Source of the DNA: Hordeum vulgare subsp. vulgare
Taxonomy: Eukaryota; Streptophyta; Magnoliopsida; Poales; Poaceae
Reading direction: 5' to 3'
NCBI RefSeq assembly: GCF_904849725.1
Contig: NC_058518.1
Span: 511,363,225-511,427,224, forward strand
Length of the DNA stretch: 64,000 bases
A model generated the notes under the pieces. That model had not been told where the DNA came from. It ran no database searches and saw nothing but the letters and a program-made list of their open reading frames with translations. Of the stretch, positions 34,751 to 46,846 are shown one piece after another; within the stretch, counting starts at the first letter, position 1, and every line of letters begins with the position of its first letter. The position numbers were made by a program, and so were the translations under genes.

Positions 34751-36578
34751 TGTTGGAATTATGCCCTAGAGGCAATAATAAATATAGTTATTATTATAAT
34801 TCCTGTATCAAGATAATCGTTTATTATCCATGCTATAATTGTATTGAATGAAGCCTCATTTACATGTGTGGATACATAGACAAAACACTGTCCCTAGCAA
34901 GCCTCTAGTTGGCTAGCCAGTGGATACATAGACAAAGATAGTCAGTGTCTTCTGATTATGAACAAGGTGTTGTTACTTGATAACTGGATCACGTCATTAG
35001 GAGAATCACGTGATGGACTAGACCCAAACTAATAGACGTAGCATGTTGATCGTGTCATTTTGTTGCTACTGTTTTCTACGTGTCAAGTATTTATTCCTAT
35101 GACCATGAGATTATATAACTCACTAACACCGGAGGAATACTTTGTGTGTATCAAACGTCGCAACGTAACAGGGTGACTATAAAGATGCTCTACAGGTATC
35201 TCCGAAGGTGTTCGTTGAGTTAGTATGGATCGAGACTGGGATTTGTCACTCCATGTGACGGAGAGGTATCTCGGGGCCCACTTGGTAATACAACATCATA
35301 CACAAGCCTTGCAAGCAATGTGACTTAGTGTAAGTTGCAGGATCTTGTATTACGGAACGAGTAAAGAGACTTGCCGGTACACGAGATTGAAATAGGTATA
35401 CGGATACTGACGATCGAATCTCGGGCAAGTAACATACTGAAGGACAAAGGGAATGACATACGGGATTATATGAATCCTTGGCACTGAGGTTCAAACGATA
35501 AGATCTTCGTAGAATATGTAGGATCCAAGATGGGCATCCAGGTCCCGCTATTGGATATTGACCGAGGAGTCTCTCGGGTCATGTCAACATAGTTCTCGAA
35601 CCCGCAGGGTCTGCACACTTAAGGTTCGGCGTCGTTTTATGCGTATTTGAGTTATATGGTTGGTTACCGAATGTTGTTCGGAGTCCCGGATGAGATCATG
35701 GACGTCACAAGGGTTTCCGGAATGGTCCGGAAACGAAGATTGATATATAGGATGACCTCATTTGATTACCGGAAGGTTTTCGGAGTTACCGGGAATGTAC
35801 CGGGAATGACGAATGGGTTCCGGGAGTTCACCGGGGGGGGGGGGGCAACCCACCCCGGGGAAGCCCATAGGCATTTGGGGTGGCGCACCAGCCCTTAGTG
35901 GGCTGGTGGAACAGACCAAAAGAGCCCTATGCGCCATACGAAGAAAAATCAAAGAGAAAAAAAAGAGGAGGTGGGAAAAGGGGGAAGGACTCCTCCTTCC
36001 AAACCTAGTTGGACTCGGTTTGGAAGGGGAGGACTGCCCCCCTTGGCTCGGCCGAAGCCCTTAGGGGTCATTGGACCCCAAGGCAAGGCTCCCCCTCTTC
36101 CCCCTATATATACAGAGGTTTTAGGGCTGATTTGACACAACTTTGCCACGGCAGCCCGACCACATATCTCCACGGTTTTACCTCTAGATCGCGTTTCTGC
36201 GACGCTCGGGCGGAGCCCTGTTGAGACGAGATCATCACCAACCTCCGGAGTGCCGTCACGATGTCGGAGAACTCTTCTACCTCTCCGTCTCTCTTTCTGG
36301 ATCAAGAAGGCCGAGATCATCGTCGAGCTGTACGTGTGCTGAACGCGGAGGTGCCGTCCGTTCGGCACTAGATCGTGGGACTGATCGCGGGACGGTTCGC
36401 GGGGCGGATCGAGGGACGTGAGGACGTTCCACTACATCAACCGCGTTCACTAACGCTTCTGCTGTACGGTCTACAAGTGTACGTAGATCACACATCCCCT
36501 CTCGTAGATGGACATCACCATGATAGGTCTTCGTGCGCGTAGGAAAATTTTTGTTTTCCCATGCGACGTTCCCCAACA
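34751..36578 (+). repeat. C1 5' LTR
   Basis: Starts TGTTGGAATTATG and ends CGTTCCCCAACA. TATATATA at 36105-36112 is the likely TATA box. Positions 34921-34936 repeat 34869-34884 exactly where the other C1-type LTRs have a shorter sequence. A G-run lies near 35830. Confidence 0.93.
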
Positions 36579-36579
36579 G

Positions 36580-36592
36580 TGGCATCATGAGC
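36580..36592 (+). promoter_or_regulatory. C1 primer binding site, initiator-Met tRNA type
   Basis: TGGCATCATGAGC begins 1 bp after the LTR end, in the usual place. It resembles the initiator-Met site with two changes. C2 has the same sequence at 56780. The following 1.24 kb to the gag start is an untranslated leader, as in BARE-1. Confidence 0.6.
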
Positions 36593-37834
36593 TAGGTTCA
36601 TGCGTAGATGTCTTCTCGAGTAGAACACAAAAGTTTTTGTGGGCGGTGATGTGCGTTTTGCTGCCCTCCTTAGTCTTTTCTTGATTCCGCAGTATTGTTG
36701 GTTCGAAGCGGCTCGGACCGACATTACTCGTACGCTTACGAGAGACTGGTTTCATCGCTACGAGTAACTCCGTTGCTCAAAGACGACTGGCGGGTGTCAG
36801 TTTCTCCAACTTTAGTTGAATCGGATTTGACCGAGGAGTTCCTTGGATGAGGTTAAATAGCAACTCATATATCTCCGTTGTGGTGTTTGCATAAGTAAGA
36901 TGCGATCCTACTAGATACCCATGGTCACCACGTAAAACATGCAACAATAAAATTAGAGGACGTCTAACTTGTTTTTGCAGGGTATGCTTGTGATGTGATA
37001 TGGCCAAACGATGTGATGTGATATATTGGATGTATGAGATGATCATGTTGTAATAGATAATATCGACTTGCACGTCGATGGTACGGCAACCGGCAGGAGC
37101 CATAGGGTTGTCTTTATACTAATGTTTGTGCTTGCAGATGCGCTTACTATTTTGCTAGGATGTAGCTTTAGTAGAAATAGCATGAGTAGCACGACAACCC
37201 CGATGGCGACATGTTGATGGAGATCATGGTGTGGCGCCGGTGACAAGAAGATCGTGCCGGTGCTTTGGTGATGGATATCAAGGAGCACGTGATGATGGCC
37301 ATATCATGTCACTTATGAATTGCATGTGATGTTAATCCTTTTATGCACCTTATTTTGCTTAGAACGACGGTAGCATTATGAGGTGATCTCTCACTAAAAT
37401 TTCAAGACGAAATTGTGTTCTCCCCGACTGTGCACCGTTGCTACAGTTCGTCGTTTCGAGACACCACGTGATGATCGGGTGTGATAGACTCAACGTTCAC
37501 ATACAACGGGTGCAAAACAGTTGCGCACGCGGAACACTCGGGTTAAGCTTGACGAGCCTAGCATGTGCAGACATGGCCTCGCAACACATGAGACCGAAAG
37601 TTCGATCATGAATCATATAGATGATATGATTAGCATGGGGATGCTTACCACTGAAACTATGCTCAACTCACGTGATGATCGGACTTGAGCTAGTGTAAGT
37701 GGATCATGAACCAATCAAATGACTAGAGAGATGTACTTTTTGAGTGGGAGTTTAGCGAGTAATTTGATTAAGTTAAACTCTAATTATCTTGAACATAGTC
37801 TAAGTCCACTTTGAATATATTTGTGTTGAAGATC

Positions 37835-38557
37835 ATTGCTCACGCGACAGTCACCCTGAATTTTAATACGTTCCTAGAGAAAGCTAAGTTGAAAGATGAT
37901 GGAAGCAACTTTGTAGACTGGGCTCGTAATCTTAAGCTAATCTTACAAGCTGGGAAGAAGGATTATGTCCTTAATGCTGTGCTAGGAGATGAACCACCCG
38001 CTACGGCTGATCAGGATGTTAAGAACGCTTGGTTAGCACGTAAGGAGGACTACTCAGTAGTTCAATGTGCAGTCTTGTATGGCTTAGAACCGGGACTTCA
38101 ACGTCGCTTTGAGCGTCATGGAGCATTTGAGATGTTCCAGGAGTGGAAGTTTATCTTTCAGAAGAACGCACGGATCGAGAGGTATGAGACCTCCGATAAA
38201 TTCTATGCTTGCAAGATGGAGGAGAACTCGTCTGTCAGTGAACATGTGCTCAAAATGTCTGGGTACTCAAACTGTCTAGCTGAGCTGGGGATTGAACTCC
38301 TGCAAGAGGCTATCACTGACAGAATCCTTCAATCACTGCCGCCAAGCTATAAAGGCTTTGTGTTGAACTACAACATGCAAGGGATGAACAAGTCACCCGG
38401 CGAGTTGTTTGCGATGCTGAAAGTCGCAGAGTCTGAACTCCGTAAAGAACATCAAGTGTTGATGGTGAATAAGACCACTAGTTTCAAGAGAAATGGCAAA
38501 GGCAAGAAGGGTAAATCAAAGAAGAGCGGCAAACCTGTTGCCAATCCAATGAAGTAA
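37835..38557 (+). pseudogene. gag: C1 gag, start codon lost
   Basis: Capsid protein of the BARE/Angela group, 240 codons. The position matching the C2 start ATG (58034) reads ATT at 37835-37837, and no other in-frame ATG precedes the conserved region, so normal translation could not begin here. The frame ends at TAA 38555-38557, just before the zinc knuckle. C2 has the same TAA. The sequence is otherwise almost identical to the C2 gag. Loss of the gag start recalls BARE-2, described as lacking this codon and depending on BARE-1 Gag (established knowledge); whether C1 belongs to that subfamily is not shown. Confidence 0.85.
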
Positions 38558-39659
38558 CCCAAAGCTGGACCTAAGCCTGAAACAGAGTGTTACTATTGCA
38601 AGGGTATGGGTCACTGGAAGCGCAATTGCCCCAAGTATCTGGCTGATAAGAAGGCGGCCAAAGAAAAATCAGGTATATTCGATATACATGTTATTGATGT
38701 GTACTTAACCGGCTCTCGTAGTAGTGCCTGGGTATTCGATACCGGTTCTGTTGCTCATATTTGCAACTCGAAACAGGAACTGCTGAATAGACGAAGGCTG
38801 GCGAAAGATGAAGTGACGATGCGCGTAGGAAATGGTTCCAAGGTTGATGCAATCGCCATCGGCACAGTTTCACTTCTATTACCATCAGGATTAGTTATGA
38901 ACTTGAATCATTGTTATTTAGTTCCTGCGTTGAGCATGAACATTATATCTGGTCTTGTTTATTGCGAGACGGTTACTCTTTTAAGTCAGAGAATAATGGT
39001 TGTTCTATTTCTATGAGTAACATCTTTATGGTCATGCACCCAATGTGAGAGGATTGTTCATATTGAATCTTGATAGAGATACACACATACATAACATTGA
39101 GACCAAAAGAGTTAGAGTTAACAATGATAGCGCCATATTTTTGTGGCACTGCCGCTTAGGTCATATTGGTGTAAAGCGCATGAAGAAACTCCATGCCGAT
39201 GGACTTTTGGAGTCACTTGACTTTGATTCACTTGACACGTGCAAACCATGCCTCATGGGCAAGATGACTAAAACTCCGTTCTCCGGAACAATGGAGCGTG
39301 CAAGTGACTTGTTGGAAATCATACATACCGACGTGTGTGGTCCGATGAGCGTAGAGGCACGCGGCGGATATCGTTATTTTCTCACCTTCACTGACGATTT
39401 GAGTAGATATGGTTATGTCTACTTAATGAAGCACAAGTCTGAAACATTTGAAAAGTTCAAGCAATTTTAGAGTGAAGATGAAAATCATCGTAATAAGAAG
39501 ATCAAGTTCCTACGGTCTGATCGTGGGGGTGAATATCTGAGTTTCGAGTTTGGTGCTCACTTAAGACAATGTGGAATTGTTTCACAATTGACACCGCCTG
39601 GAACACCACAGCGTAATGGTGTGTCCGAACGTCGTAATCGTACTTTATTAGAGATGGTG
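38558..39659 (+). pseudogene. pol: C1 pol, first part: zinc knuckle, protease, integrase N-terminal half
   Basis: Open again in the gag frame after TAA: CCHC knuckle CYYCKGMGHWKRNC near 38588, then protease with DTGS near 38740. A 1-bp loss near 38952 shifts the frame, in C2 as well. The next part holds the integrase zinc region (H and H in WHCRLGH, then CKPC) and the core with HTDVCGPM near 39325. TAG at 39468-39470, where C2 has CAG, is private to C1. The second core Asp (SDRGGEY) is at about 39520. The reading frame is cut by G2 at 39660. Confidence 0.85.
39655..39659. repeat. Target duplication TGGTG, left of G2
   Basis: Repeated at 44637-44641. C2 gives the uninterrupted site (GAGATGGTGCGATC at 59852-59865). 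Confidence 0.88.
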
Positions 39660-39673
39660 TGTCCGAACGATCA

Positions 39674-40083
39674 TGACCCTGACCAGTGAGTATGATTACC
39701 CGAAAATCCTGAAGGACATGATGAAGCACATTCGTCTTGAAGGAGATGCAGTCTACAAAGGCTACCCATTCATGGAAAGTGGAGTAGAACTTTGGTACGT
39801 GGAAGTACACCTCCACCATGTGAAAGGAGTTTGTCCAAAGACTATGGGGCAATAATTTTTCATTTCACGTGTACCACGAGCAACCTTCTTTCATGCTATT
39901 CGTGAAGCTGCCATGGAAGCCATACGTCAGATTGGAGAAATACTTGAAGCAAGACTCCGTCATACCCAGGAATACCTGAGTGAAGTACGTGCAGAAATGA
40001 TGGAGATGAAGCTCATGACCACCATGATGAAGCAAAAGATGGATGATTTCAAGGAACACATTGGAAAGTTCCAGTGGAACTAA
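39674..40083 (+). pseudogene. G2 ORF0 remnant
   Basis: Reads MTLTSEYDYPKILKDMM at its start, with WYVEVHLHHV in the middle, TAA at 39853-39855, and then, in the next segments, an alanine-rich helix region (AIREAAMEAIRQIGEILEARL) and a Met/Lys-rich coiled-coil-like end closing at TAA 40081-40083. It matches the layout of G1 ORF0 and the G3 ORF0: aromatic-hydrophobic strand, helix with alanines, coiled coil. The true start may have been lost with the deleted 5' part. At least one stop breaks it. Function unknown. Confidence 0.5.
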
Positions 40084-41045
40084 AGTACCCCCAAGAGGGG
40101 CAGACGAATAAAGTTGGCAGAAATGCTCGACCATACCGAACAATGTGGATGGCAGCATTTGTAATAGAGTACTTTTGAGTTGGAGTTTTTGAGGATAAAT
40201 TAAGGATGTAATAAAGGATTGATTATGAAATGCATATGATTTATGGAAGAAGCTATGATGGATCAGTAAACGTTTTCTTAGGAGCATACGAAAACCTGAG
40301 AGTTGTGAAGATACGATAGATGTTTCGTTCTGCTTGCAGAACCAATGGATTATCCGAACTTCGTTTGTGGACAAGAGAAATTCTGCAACGCTTGTGAGGA
40401 TGCCCAAGTGTTAGAATGCGAGATTCGCTAAACCTTATACAGAGAAATGATTCGGGTGCGGAATGGATTGATCACCATGACGACTTACTCTTATCATTTA
40501 TCTTGCTATTCGGAATGGTAAATCTGAGAGACTTACCCATAGAGAGAGATGACGTTCTTTGAAGCTTTTGTTTAAGCCTTAGAATGGTATAAGAAAAGCC
40601 CCATGTACATGGCACTTGTTGTCACGCGTAGGAAATGTTACGGTGAGAATGAAACCAAGACCCCTCTCTCTGCAGGATAACCACAAATGGTAGACCACCA
40701 TGAGAATCATCGATAGGTTATTTAGAATGGTCACGAGACTTGTTAGTTAAGAAGACCCAGTGACGGAAGAATCTTATATCAACAGAAGAACCCTCGATTT
40801 TGATGGAAACATTATGAATATAATGGAAGAACTTCACCAAAGAAGTTACCATGAAGAATGTGACGAGCGAGATGCCAAGACCCCAGAGGATTGTTAAAAA
40901 TTCGAGCGACCAGTACCTTTCATTTTAAGTGTGGTAGCGTCCCACCTTGCCGGAGATTGGATTTGTTAGAAGACCCCCAAACCCTAACCTTTCTTTCTAG
41001 CCTCTTCGAATCTCGAGGACGAGATTCATTTTAAGTGTGGTAGTT
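40084..41045 (+). other. G2 non-coding internal stretch with two polypurine-like copies
   Basis: No ORF resembling gag or pol is visible. The end, CTCGAGGACGAGATTCATTTTAAG (about 41013-41036) followed by tgtggtagtt, aligns with the end of G1 pol and its polypurine tract. The string attttaagtgtggtag occurs twice, near 40923 and at about 41030; the second copy abuts the LTR. Confidence 0.55.
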
Positions 41046-44000
41046 TGTAACATCCCAAAATTATAAATTTTGGAATGTTAATATAATTATTAGATTGATT
41101 GTTTGTTGGTTGCCTGAGTGATTGAAACTTGTGTGAAATTTGAAACTTTTCGAAACTTTTGAATGAGAGGGAATAAAATGACTTTCCCCTTCTCCGGTGA
41201 ATTCAACAAGCTTTTAAAAGCAAAGAGAGAAGATGACATGACTTCTTCAACTATAAAGAATTCGAACAGAGATATTTGCATTGAATTATTTTGCATTTCC
41301 ATTCGTTTTTTTCGTGCAAGAAATGCCGGGAAATACATTCTAAAGAGTGGAGGAACATGACCCTCAAATACCCGGGCATTTGGAATGTTATTTGCACCCC
41401 AAAACTTAGAGGGTCATTTGAAAATTATTTGCAAAAAGAAATAATGCTTTTAGGGATTTTTGGAAAAACATTTTTCTGAAGTTTTTATTTTTGCCGTGGA
41501 AAAATGCCCATCATCTATATTTTATTTTTCTGATAATTTTAGTATAAAAAAACTCTTTATTCCGAATTGATTTGATTTCCTTTTTAACGTTTTAGTTTCC
41601 TAGTTTTGAAAATAGGAAGGAGATCACTTTTATTAGGAAATACCTCCTGGCCCATTAAACCTTTCCCTATTTTGGCCCAACAGAGGATCATCTCCTACCT
41701 CCCCTGTCCCTCACGTGACAGAGAACTTACCTTCCATGGAGAGGAGAATCCCCACCTCCGGGATTCGCGAAGCACATACCTTCCCAGCGCCTCCCGTCAC
41801 CTCTATAAGAAGCCCCACGTCCTCCTCGTTCCATTCCCGTTGAAACCACCGCCTCTCCTCGCCTCTAGCTCGCGCACCCCTCGCCGGAGTTGTCACCGGA
41901 AAACTTGCCGGAAAACCCACTGGAACTCCTCCACCTCGCCACCCCTGCACCTCCTCCACCTCCACCCTTCGGCCACCTCTCCCCACCACCTCGGCCCCCT
42001 CCTCCACCACCTCTCCACCCCGCTGCTGCCCCTTCTCCACCTCCCCATCACCATTGCCAGGAGCAGCAGCTTCTCCCACCTCGCCCCCTACAGCCCACCC
42101 CTCCACCCTCGCCCCTCCCCTCCCAGGAGTACCCCCACCCTCGCCCCCCCTTCCCCACTCCCGCCGGCCCCTCCCCTCCCCACCGGCGACCCCCACCGGA
42201 GCACCTCCTCCCCCCATCGGCCCCCATCAGCCACGGGAGCTGCTCTCCCAGCGAGGTAACTCTCCTCCCTTTTCTTTTTTTCCTTGTCTTGTTTTGTTTT
42301 AGTTTTAGCCCTTAGATCTCTAGTAGATGGCTTAGATTAGATCTTAGGTAACCCTTCGGTTTAGTTTAGAAAACCAATGGTTTTTATTTCAGTTATTCCT
42401 TTAACCAACAAATTTTGTTAAGCCTAGGCCGTTTGCTCCTAAGTTAGCAGCAAACACCTCCCGCAACCAATAGGAACATGCCACATGTACCCCCTATTTG
42501 TAGATAGTTAGCTTCAGTTTTTTCCGTCTAAATTGCAAAAACAGCAAGTTTCAATCTTGTTTTGGCCACAACTTTTGATCCCGAAGTCCAATGACATTGA
42601 TTCTTCTTCCAGTAGCTCACAAATTTCCTTTAGTTTTTAAAAACATATAATTTGTCTATGTTTGAAATTTTAAATATAAGTTAGAGCAGATTTAGTTTAA
42701 ACCTTGTTCTGCCTATTCCAGGAGTTTGAAAAATGATTTTGAGTTGATTCTTTTTGCTACTGTTTTATAGTGATAAAATCTTACTGTGGTAAAAATGCAG
42801 ATTTTTTTGAGTATTTTAGCTCACTGTTTCATGTGAAACAATTTCTGTTTCACCGCTTTTAGGATTTCGGCTAATTCGTTTTATACTTTTGTTTTAAAAT
42901 ATTTTCTTTATTATTTCAGAAACATTATTATTGTTTTAGTTATGTTAGTTAACAGTAGTTTTGCAACAAGTTCTTATTTTAGTTTTATTTGTTTTTATGA
43001 AAACAATTCTAGCTCCGTAGTAACGTGCAATTGTTTTCACCGTTGTTTCAAATCCCGTTTGGGAATACTTTCAAAGGTTTTGTGAAAAACACTTTATTTT
43101 ATTCTTAGTTAGGATTTATATATTAGTTCTTTGTTAATATTTTCTGTTAGACAAAACTATTTAGTGTTTGTCATAGTAGAAGACTCTTTATCTCTATTTG
43201 AAGTTTCTTTCGGTTTCTCATTCGCTTTCTCTCTTTTGTTTGATTGCTAGAATGATTGCTTGTATGGGTGCTTATGTGAATGTTATGTTTGCTTTATAGA
43301 TTTTCATCGGAGAGTGACGAGTATTCTATCAAGTTATTTTCTCGAGAAATTCTTCTTCGTCAACATCACAGGCAAGTCACTTTGATCACGATATTTTACC
43401 TATGTTTCTGATGCATGGTAGATCACCTTACTTTGCCCAATTTGCATGCTGCCTAGGTACTTGGAAACTTTAGTTTAGTTGTAGTATCATGTGGTAGGAA
43501 CACAACAACCCCGACACTTGGCCCCGGGACGACAATTTCTTAATGCTATGCTTGAGTAGACGGGTTATCGGTTGAGTGTATACCACGAGTGATGCAAGAT
43601 TGATATAATAATCAAGACCGGACTAAGACAAGATTTTCAAGACCTCGGACGCAATGCAACACTGGGTGAAGGACGGTTGACCGGCTCCCTGGAAAACCCA
43701 GTGGATGCCCGGGATGCTGGAGAGGCCATGTCATCCTGCGGAAAGCTTCACCCAGGCTCAAAGAGACGGACGGATATTTTCAAGACCCAAGGCTTATCTG
43801 CACAGCCACAAGTCATTATGGGCTCTGGCTTGGTTGGACAACGCGGCGACTCTAGACAGGCGGTGCTAGCAGATGTAGACGAACGGTAGGAATGGATGGG
43901 CACCGACAGGGATTCAGAGGGACCCGTTGAAAGACCATGTTTTGATCATCCGGTCTTCAAACACCCTGAAGTGCGAGGACATACACGGAGGCGATCAAAT

Positions 44001-44636
44001 CTTGTGGGGAACGTGTGCAAAACTCTGTAGAGTACTCAAACCTAATCGATTAGCCGTGTCCACGGTCATGGACAACTTGAGCCAAAGGAACTGAAGTTAT
44101 CTGGATTTCTCAACACCATTATATATATTTGATGAGGGTAATTATTGACAACTCGGGTACGAGAACTGGTTGGCGGAACCATCTCGTTAACAACCAACAA
44201 TGTAGTAACATTTTGCTTTTAGCCCCTCTCTTGATGTAGGAGAAAATTTGCTTTTCGCTAAAAAACTTATAGCCCCACCTGCCATATATGCATATAGTAT
44301 AGATGATTACTTTTCACCCCTCTCTTATGTGACTTGCCGGCATATTCAATATGCTGACCTACACGGCTGCAACGTCTTATGTTGCAGATATTTTTCTTCG
44401 ACGAGTAAGAGTACGATTCAGGGTTACGGTCTACACTCAACTTGCCGTTGGTGTTTATTGGGAGTCCACTCCCTTGACCGCTTCCGCTGAGATATTTAAG
44501 GTATATATCAGTTTTACGCTATTTACATGTGATTGCACTTTGATATATACATTGATGTACTGTGTGTGCCAGCATACTGATCCAGGGATGGCACAGAAAC
44601 ACAGAGGCTTGACTCGTTTTGAGTCGGGTCGCTACA
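41046..44636 (+). repeat. G2 3' LTR (3.59 kb)
   Basis: Starts TGTAACATCCC and ends GTCGCTACA. From about 42530 it aligns with the G1 LTR, while its first 1.4 kb is largely different. The palindrome CAAAATT-ATA-AATTTTG lies at 41055-41072. TATAAGA at 41804-41810 is a likely TATA box, followed by a CT-rich leader, and a donor-acceptor pair at 42256-43299 resembles the G1 intron-like region. The hairpin GACTC...GAGTC is at 44611-44625. Confidence 0.9.
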
Positions 44637-44641
44637 TGGTG
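44637..44641. repeat. Target duplication TGGTG, right of G2
   Basis: Right-hand copy of 39655-39659; C1 integrase resumes directly after it. Confidence 0.88.
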
Positions 44642-46794
44642 CGATCTATGATGTCTCTTACCGATTTGCCATTATCGTTTTGGGGTTATACATTAGAAAC
44701 AGCTGCATTCACTTTAAATAGGGCACCATCAAAATCCGTTGAGACGACACCATACGAACTGTGGTATGGCAAAAGGCCAAAGTTGTCGTTTCTTAAAGTT
44801 TGGGGATGTGATGCTTATGTCAAAAAGCTTCAGCCTGAAAAGCTGGAACCCAAAGCGGAAAGGTGCATCTTCATAGGTTACCCAAAAGAGACAGTTGGGT
44901 ACACCTTCTATCTCAAATCCGAGGGCAAAGTGTTTGTTGCTAAAAATGGGATTTTCTCGAGAAGGAGTTTCTCTCAAGAAAATTGAGTGGGAGGAAGATA
45001 GAACTTGAGGAGGTTGTCGAACCTCTCATCCCTCTGGATGGTGGTGCAGGGCAAGGGGAAACCTCTGTTGTTGCGACGCCAGTTGAGGAGGAAGTTAATG
45101 ATGATGATCATGAAACTCCGGTTCAAGTTTCTGTCGAACCACGCAGGTCGACGAGACCACGTGCTGCTCCAGAGTGGTACGGTAATCCCGTCTTATCAGT
45201 CATGTTGTTGGACAACAATGAACCTGCAAATTATGAAGAAGCAATGGTGGGCCCAGATTCCAACAAATGGCTAGAAGCCATGAAGTGCGAGATAGGATCC
45301 ATGTATGAGAACAAAGTGTGGACTTTGGAAGTACTACCTGAGGGCCGCAAGGCTATTAAGAACAAATGGATCTTTAAGAGGAAGACGGACGCTGACGGCA
45401 ATCTGATCGTTTATAAAGCTCGACTTGTGGCAAAGGTTTTTTCACAAGTTCAAGGAGTTGACTACGATGAGACATTCTCACCCGTAGCGATGCTTAAGTC
45501 CGTCAGAATCATGTTAGCAATAGCTGCATTTTTCGATTATGAAATCTGGCAGATGGATGTCAAAACGGCGTTCCTTAACGGTTTCCTTAAGGAAGAGTTG
45601 TATATGATGCAAACCAAAGGTTTTGTCGATCCTAAGAATGCTAACAACGTGTGCAAGCTCCAGCAATCCATTTATGGACTGGTGCAAGCATCTCGGAGTT
45701 GGAACAAACGCTTTGATGAGGTGATCAAAGCATTTGGGTTTATACAAGTGGTTGGAGAATCTTGTATTTACAAGAAAGTGAGTGGGAGCTCTGTGGTGTT
45801 TCTAATATTATATGTGGATGACATATTACTGATTGGAAACAACATGGAGTTTTTGGAGAGCATAAAGGATTACTTGAATAAAAGTTTCTCTATGAAGGAC
45901 CTAGGAGAAGTTGCTTACATTCTAGGCATTAAGATCTACAGGGATAGATCAAAACGCCTGATAGGACTTTCACAAAGAACATACCTTGATAAAGTTTTGA
46001 AGAGGTTCAAAATGGAACAGTCCAAGAAAGGGTTCTTGCCAGTTTTACAAGGTACGAGATTGAGTAAGACTCAGTTCCCAGCAACTGATGAGGATAGAGA
46101 GCATATGCGCTCCGTCCCCTATGCTTCAGCCATAGGTTCTATCACGTATGCAATGTTGTGCACTAGACCGGACGTTAGCCTGGCCATAAGTATGGCAGGT
46201 AGGTTCCAGAGTAATCCAGGAGTGGATCACTTGACGGCGGTCAAGAATATCCTGAAGTACCTGAAAAGGACTAAGGAGATGTTTCTCGTGTATGGAGGTG
46301 ACGAAGAGCTCGCCGTAAAAGGTTACGTCGATGCAAGCTTTGACACAGATCCGGACGACTCTAAGTCGCAAACCGAATATGTATTTATTCTTAATGGGGG
46401 TGCAGTAAGCTGGTGCAGTTCCAAGCAAAGCGTCGTAGCAGATTCTACATGTGAAGCGGAGTACATGGCTGCCTCGGAGGCGGCTAAGGAGGTTGTCTGG
46501 ATGAAGCAGTTCATGACGGATCTTGGAGTGGTGCCAATTACACTGAATCCAATAACCTTGTTCTGTGACAACACGGGTGCCATTGCCTTAGCAAAGGAAC
46601 CACGGTTTCACAAGAAGTCCAGACACATCAAACGACGCTTCAAACTCATCCGCGACTACGTCGAAGGGCAGGACGTAAATATATGCAAAGTGCACACGGA
46701 TCTGAATGTAGCAGACCCGCTGACTAAACCTCTTCCACGGGCAAAGCATGATCAACACCAGAACTGTATGGGTGTTAGATTTATTACAATGTAA
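44642..46794 (+). pseudogene. pol: C1 pol, second part: integrase C-terminus, reverse transcriptase, RNase H
   Basis: Resumes the integrase (RSMMSLTDLPLSFWGY, then the copia GKRPKLSFLKVWGC region). A 1-bp loss near 44953, absent in C2, shifts the frame. The next frame, 44983-46794, is open for 603 codons and holds the reverse transcriptase (QMDVKTAFLNG; YVDD at 45811-45822) and RNase H (DASF, EAEYMAASEA, CDNTGAI, ADPLTKPLP), ending at TAA 46792-46794. RT and RNase H look complete here; C2 lacks the RT core. The polypurine tract AAGTGGGAGA follows at about 46836. Confidence 0.88.
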
Positions 46795-46846
46795 TTCGCA
46801 TGATGATGTGAGGGCTAGATTATTGACTCTAGTGCAAGTGGGAGAC

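Larger units (their letters stand above)
39660..44636 (+). mobile_element. G2: chromovirus remnant with ORF0 but no gag-pol, 5' LTR deleted
   Basis: Contains 10 bp of left end (TGT plus CCGAACG), a broken ORF0, a non-coding stretch with polypurine tract, and a complete 3.59-kb 3' LTR related to G1's. Both TGGTG target duplications survive, so the element once had both ends and lost nearly all of its 5' LTR later. The first 16 bp of the junction copy host sequence 38 bp upstream. No gag or pol sequence is left between ORF0 and the LTR. Confidence 0.85.

Noticed and set aside
35829..36421. ORFs in the copia LTRs
   Set aside because: Positions recur in all four copia LTRs with shifts and low-complexity products; no coding support.
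41606..42315. Proline- and serine-rich ORFs of up to 217 codons
   Set aside because: The CT-rich leader of the G2 LTR lacks stops in several frames at once; composition explains it.
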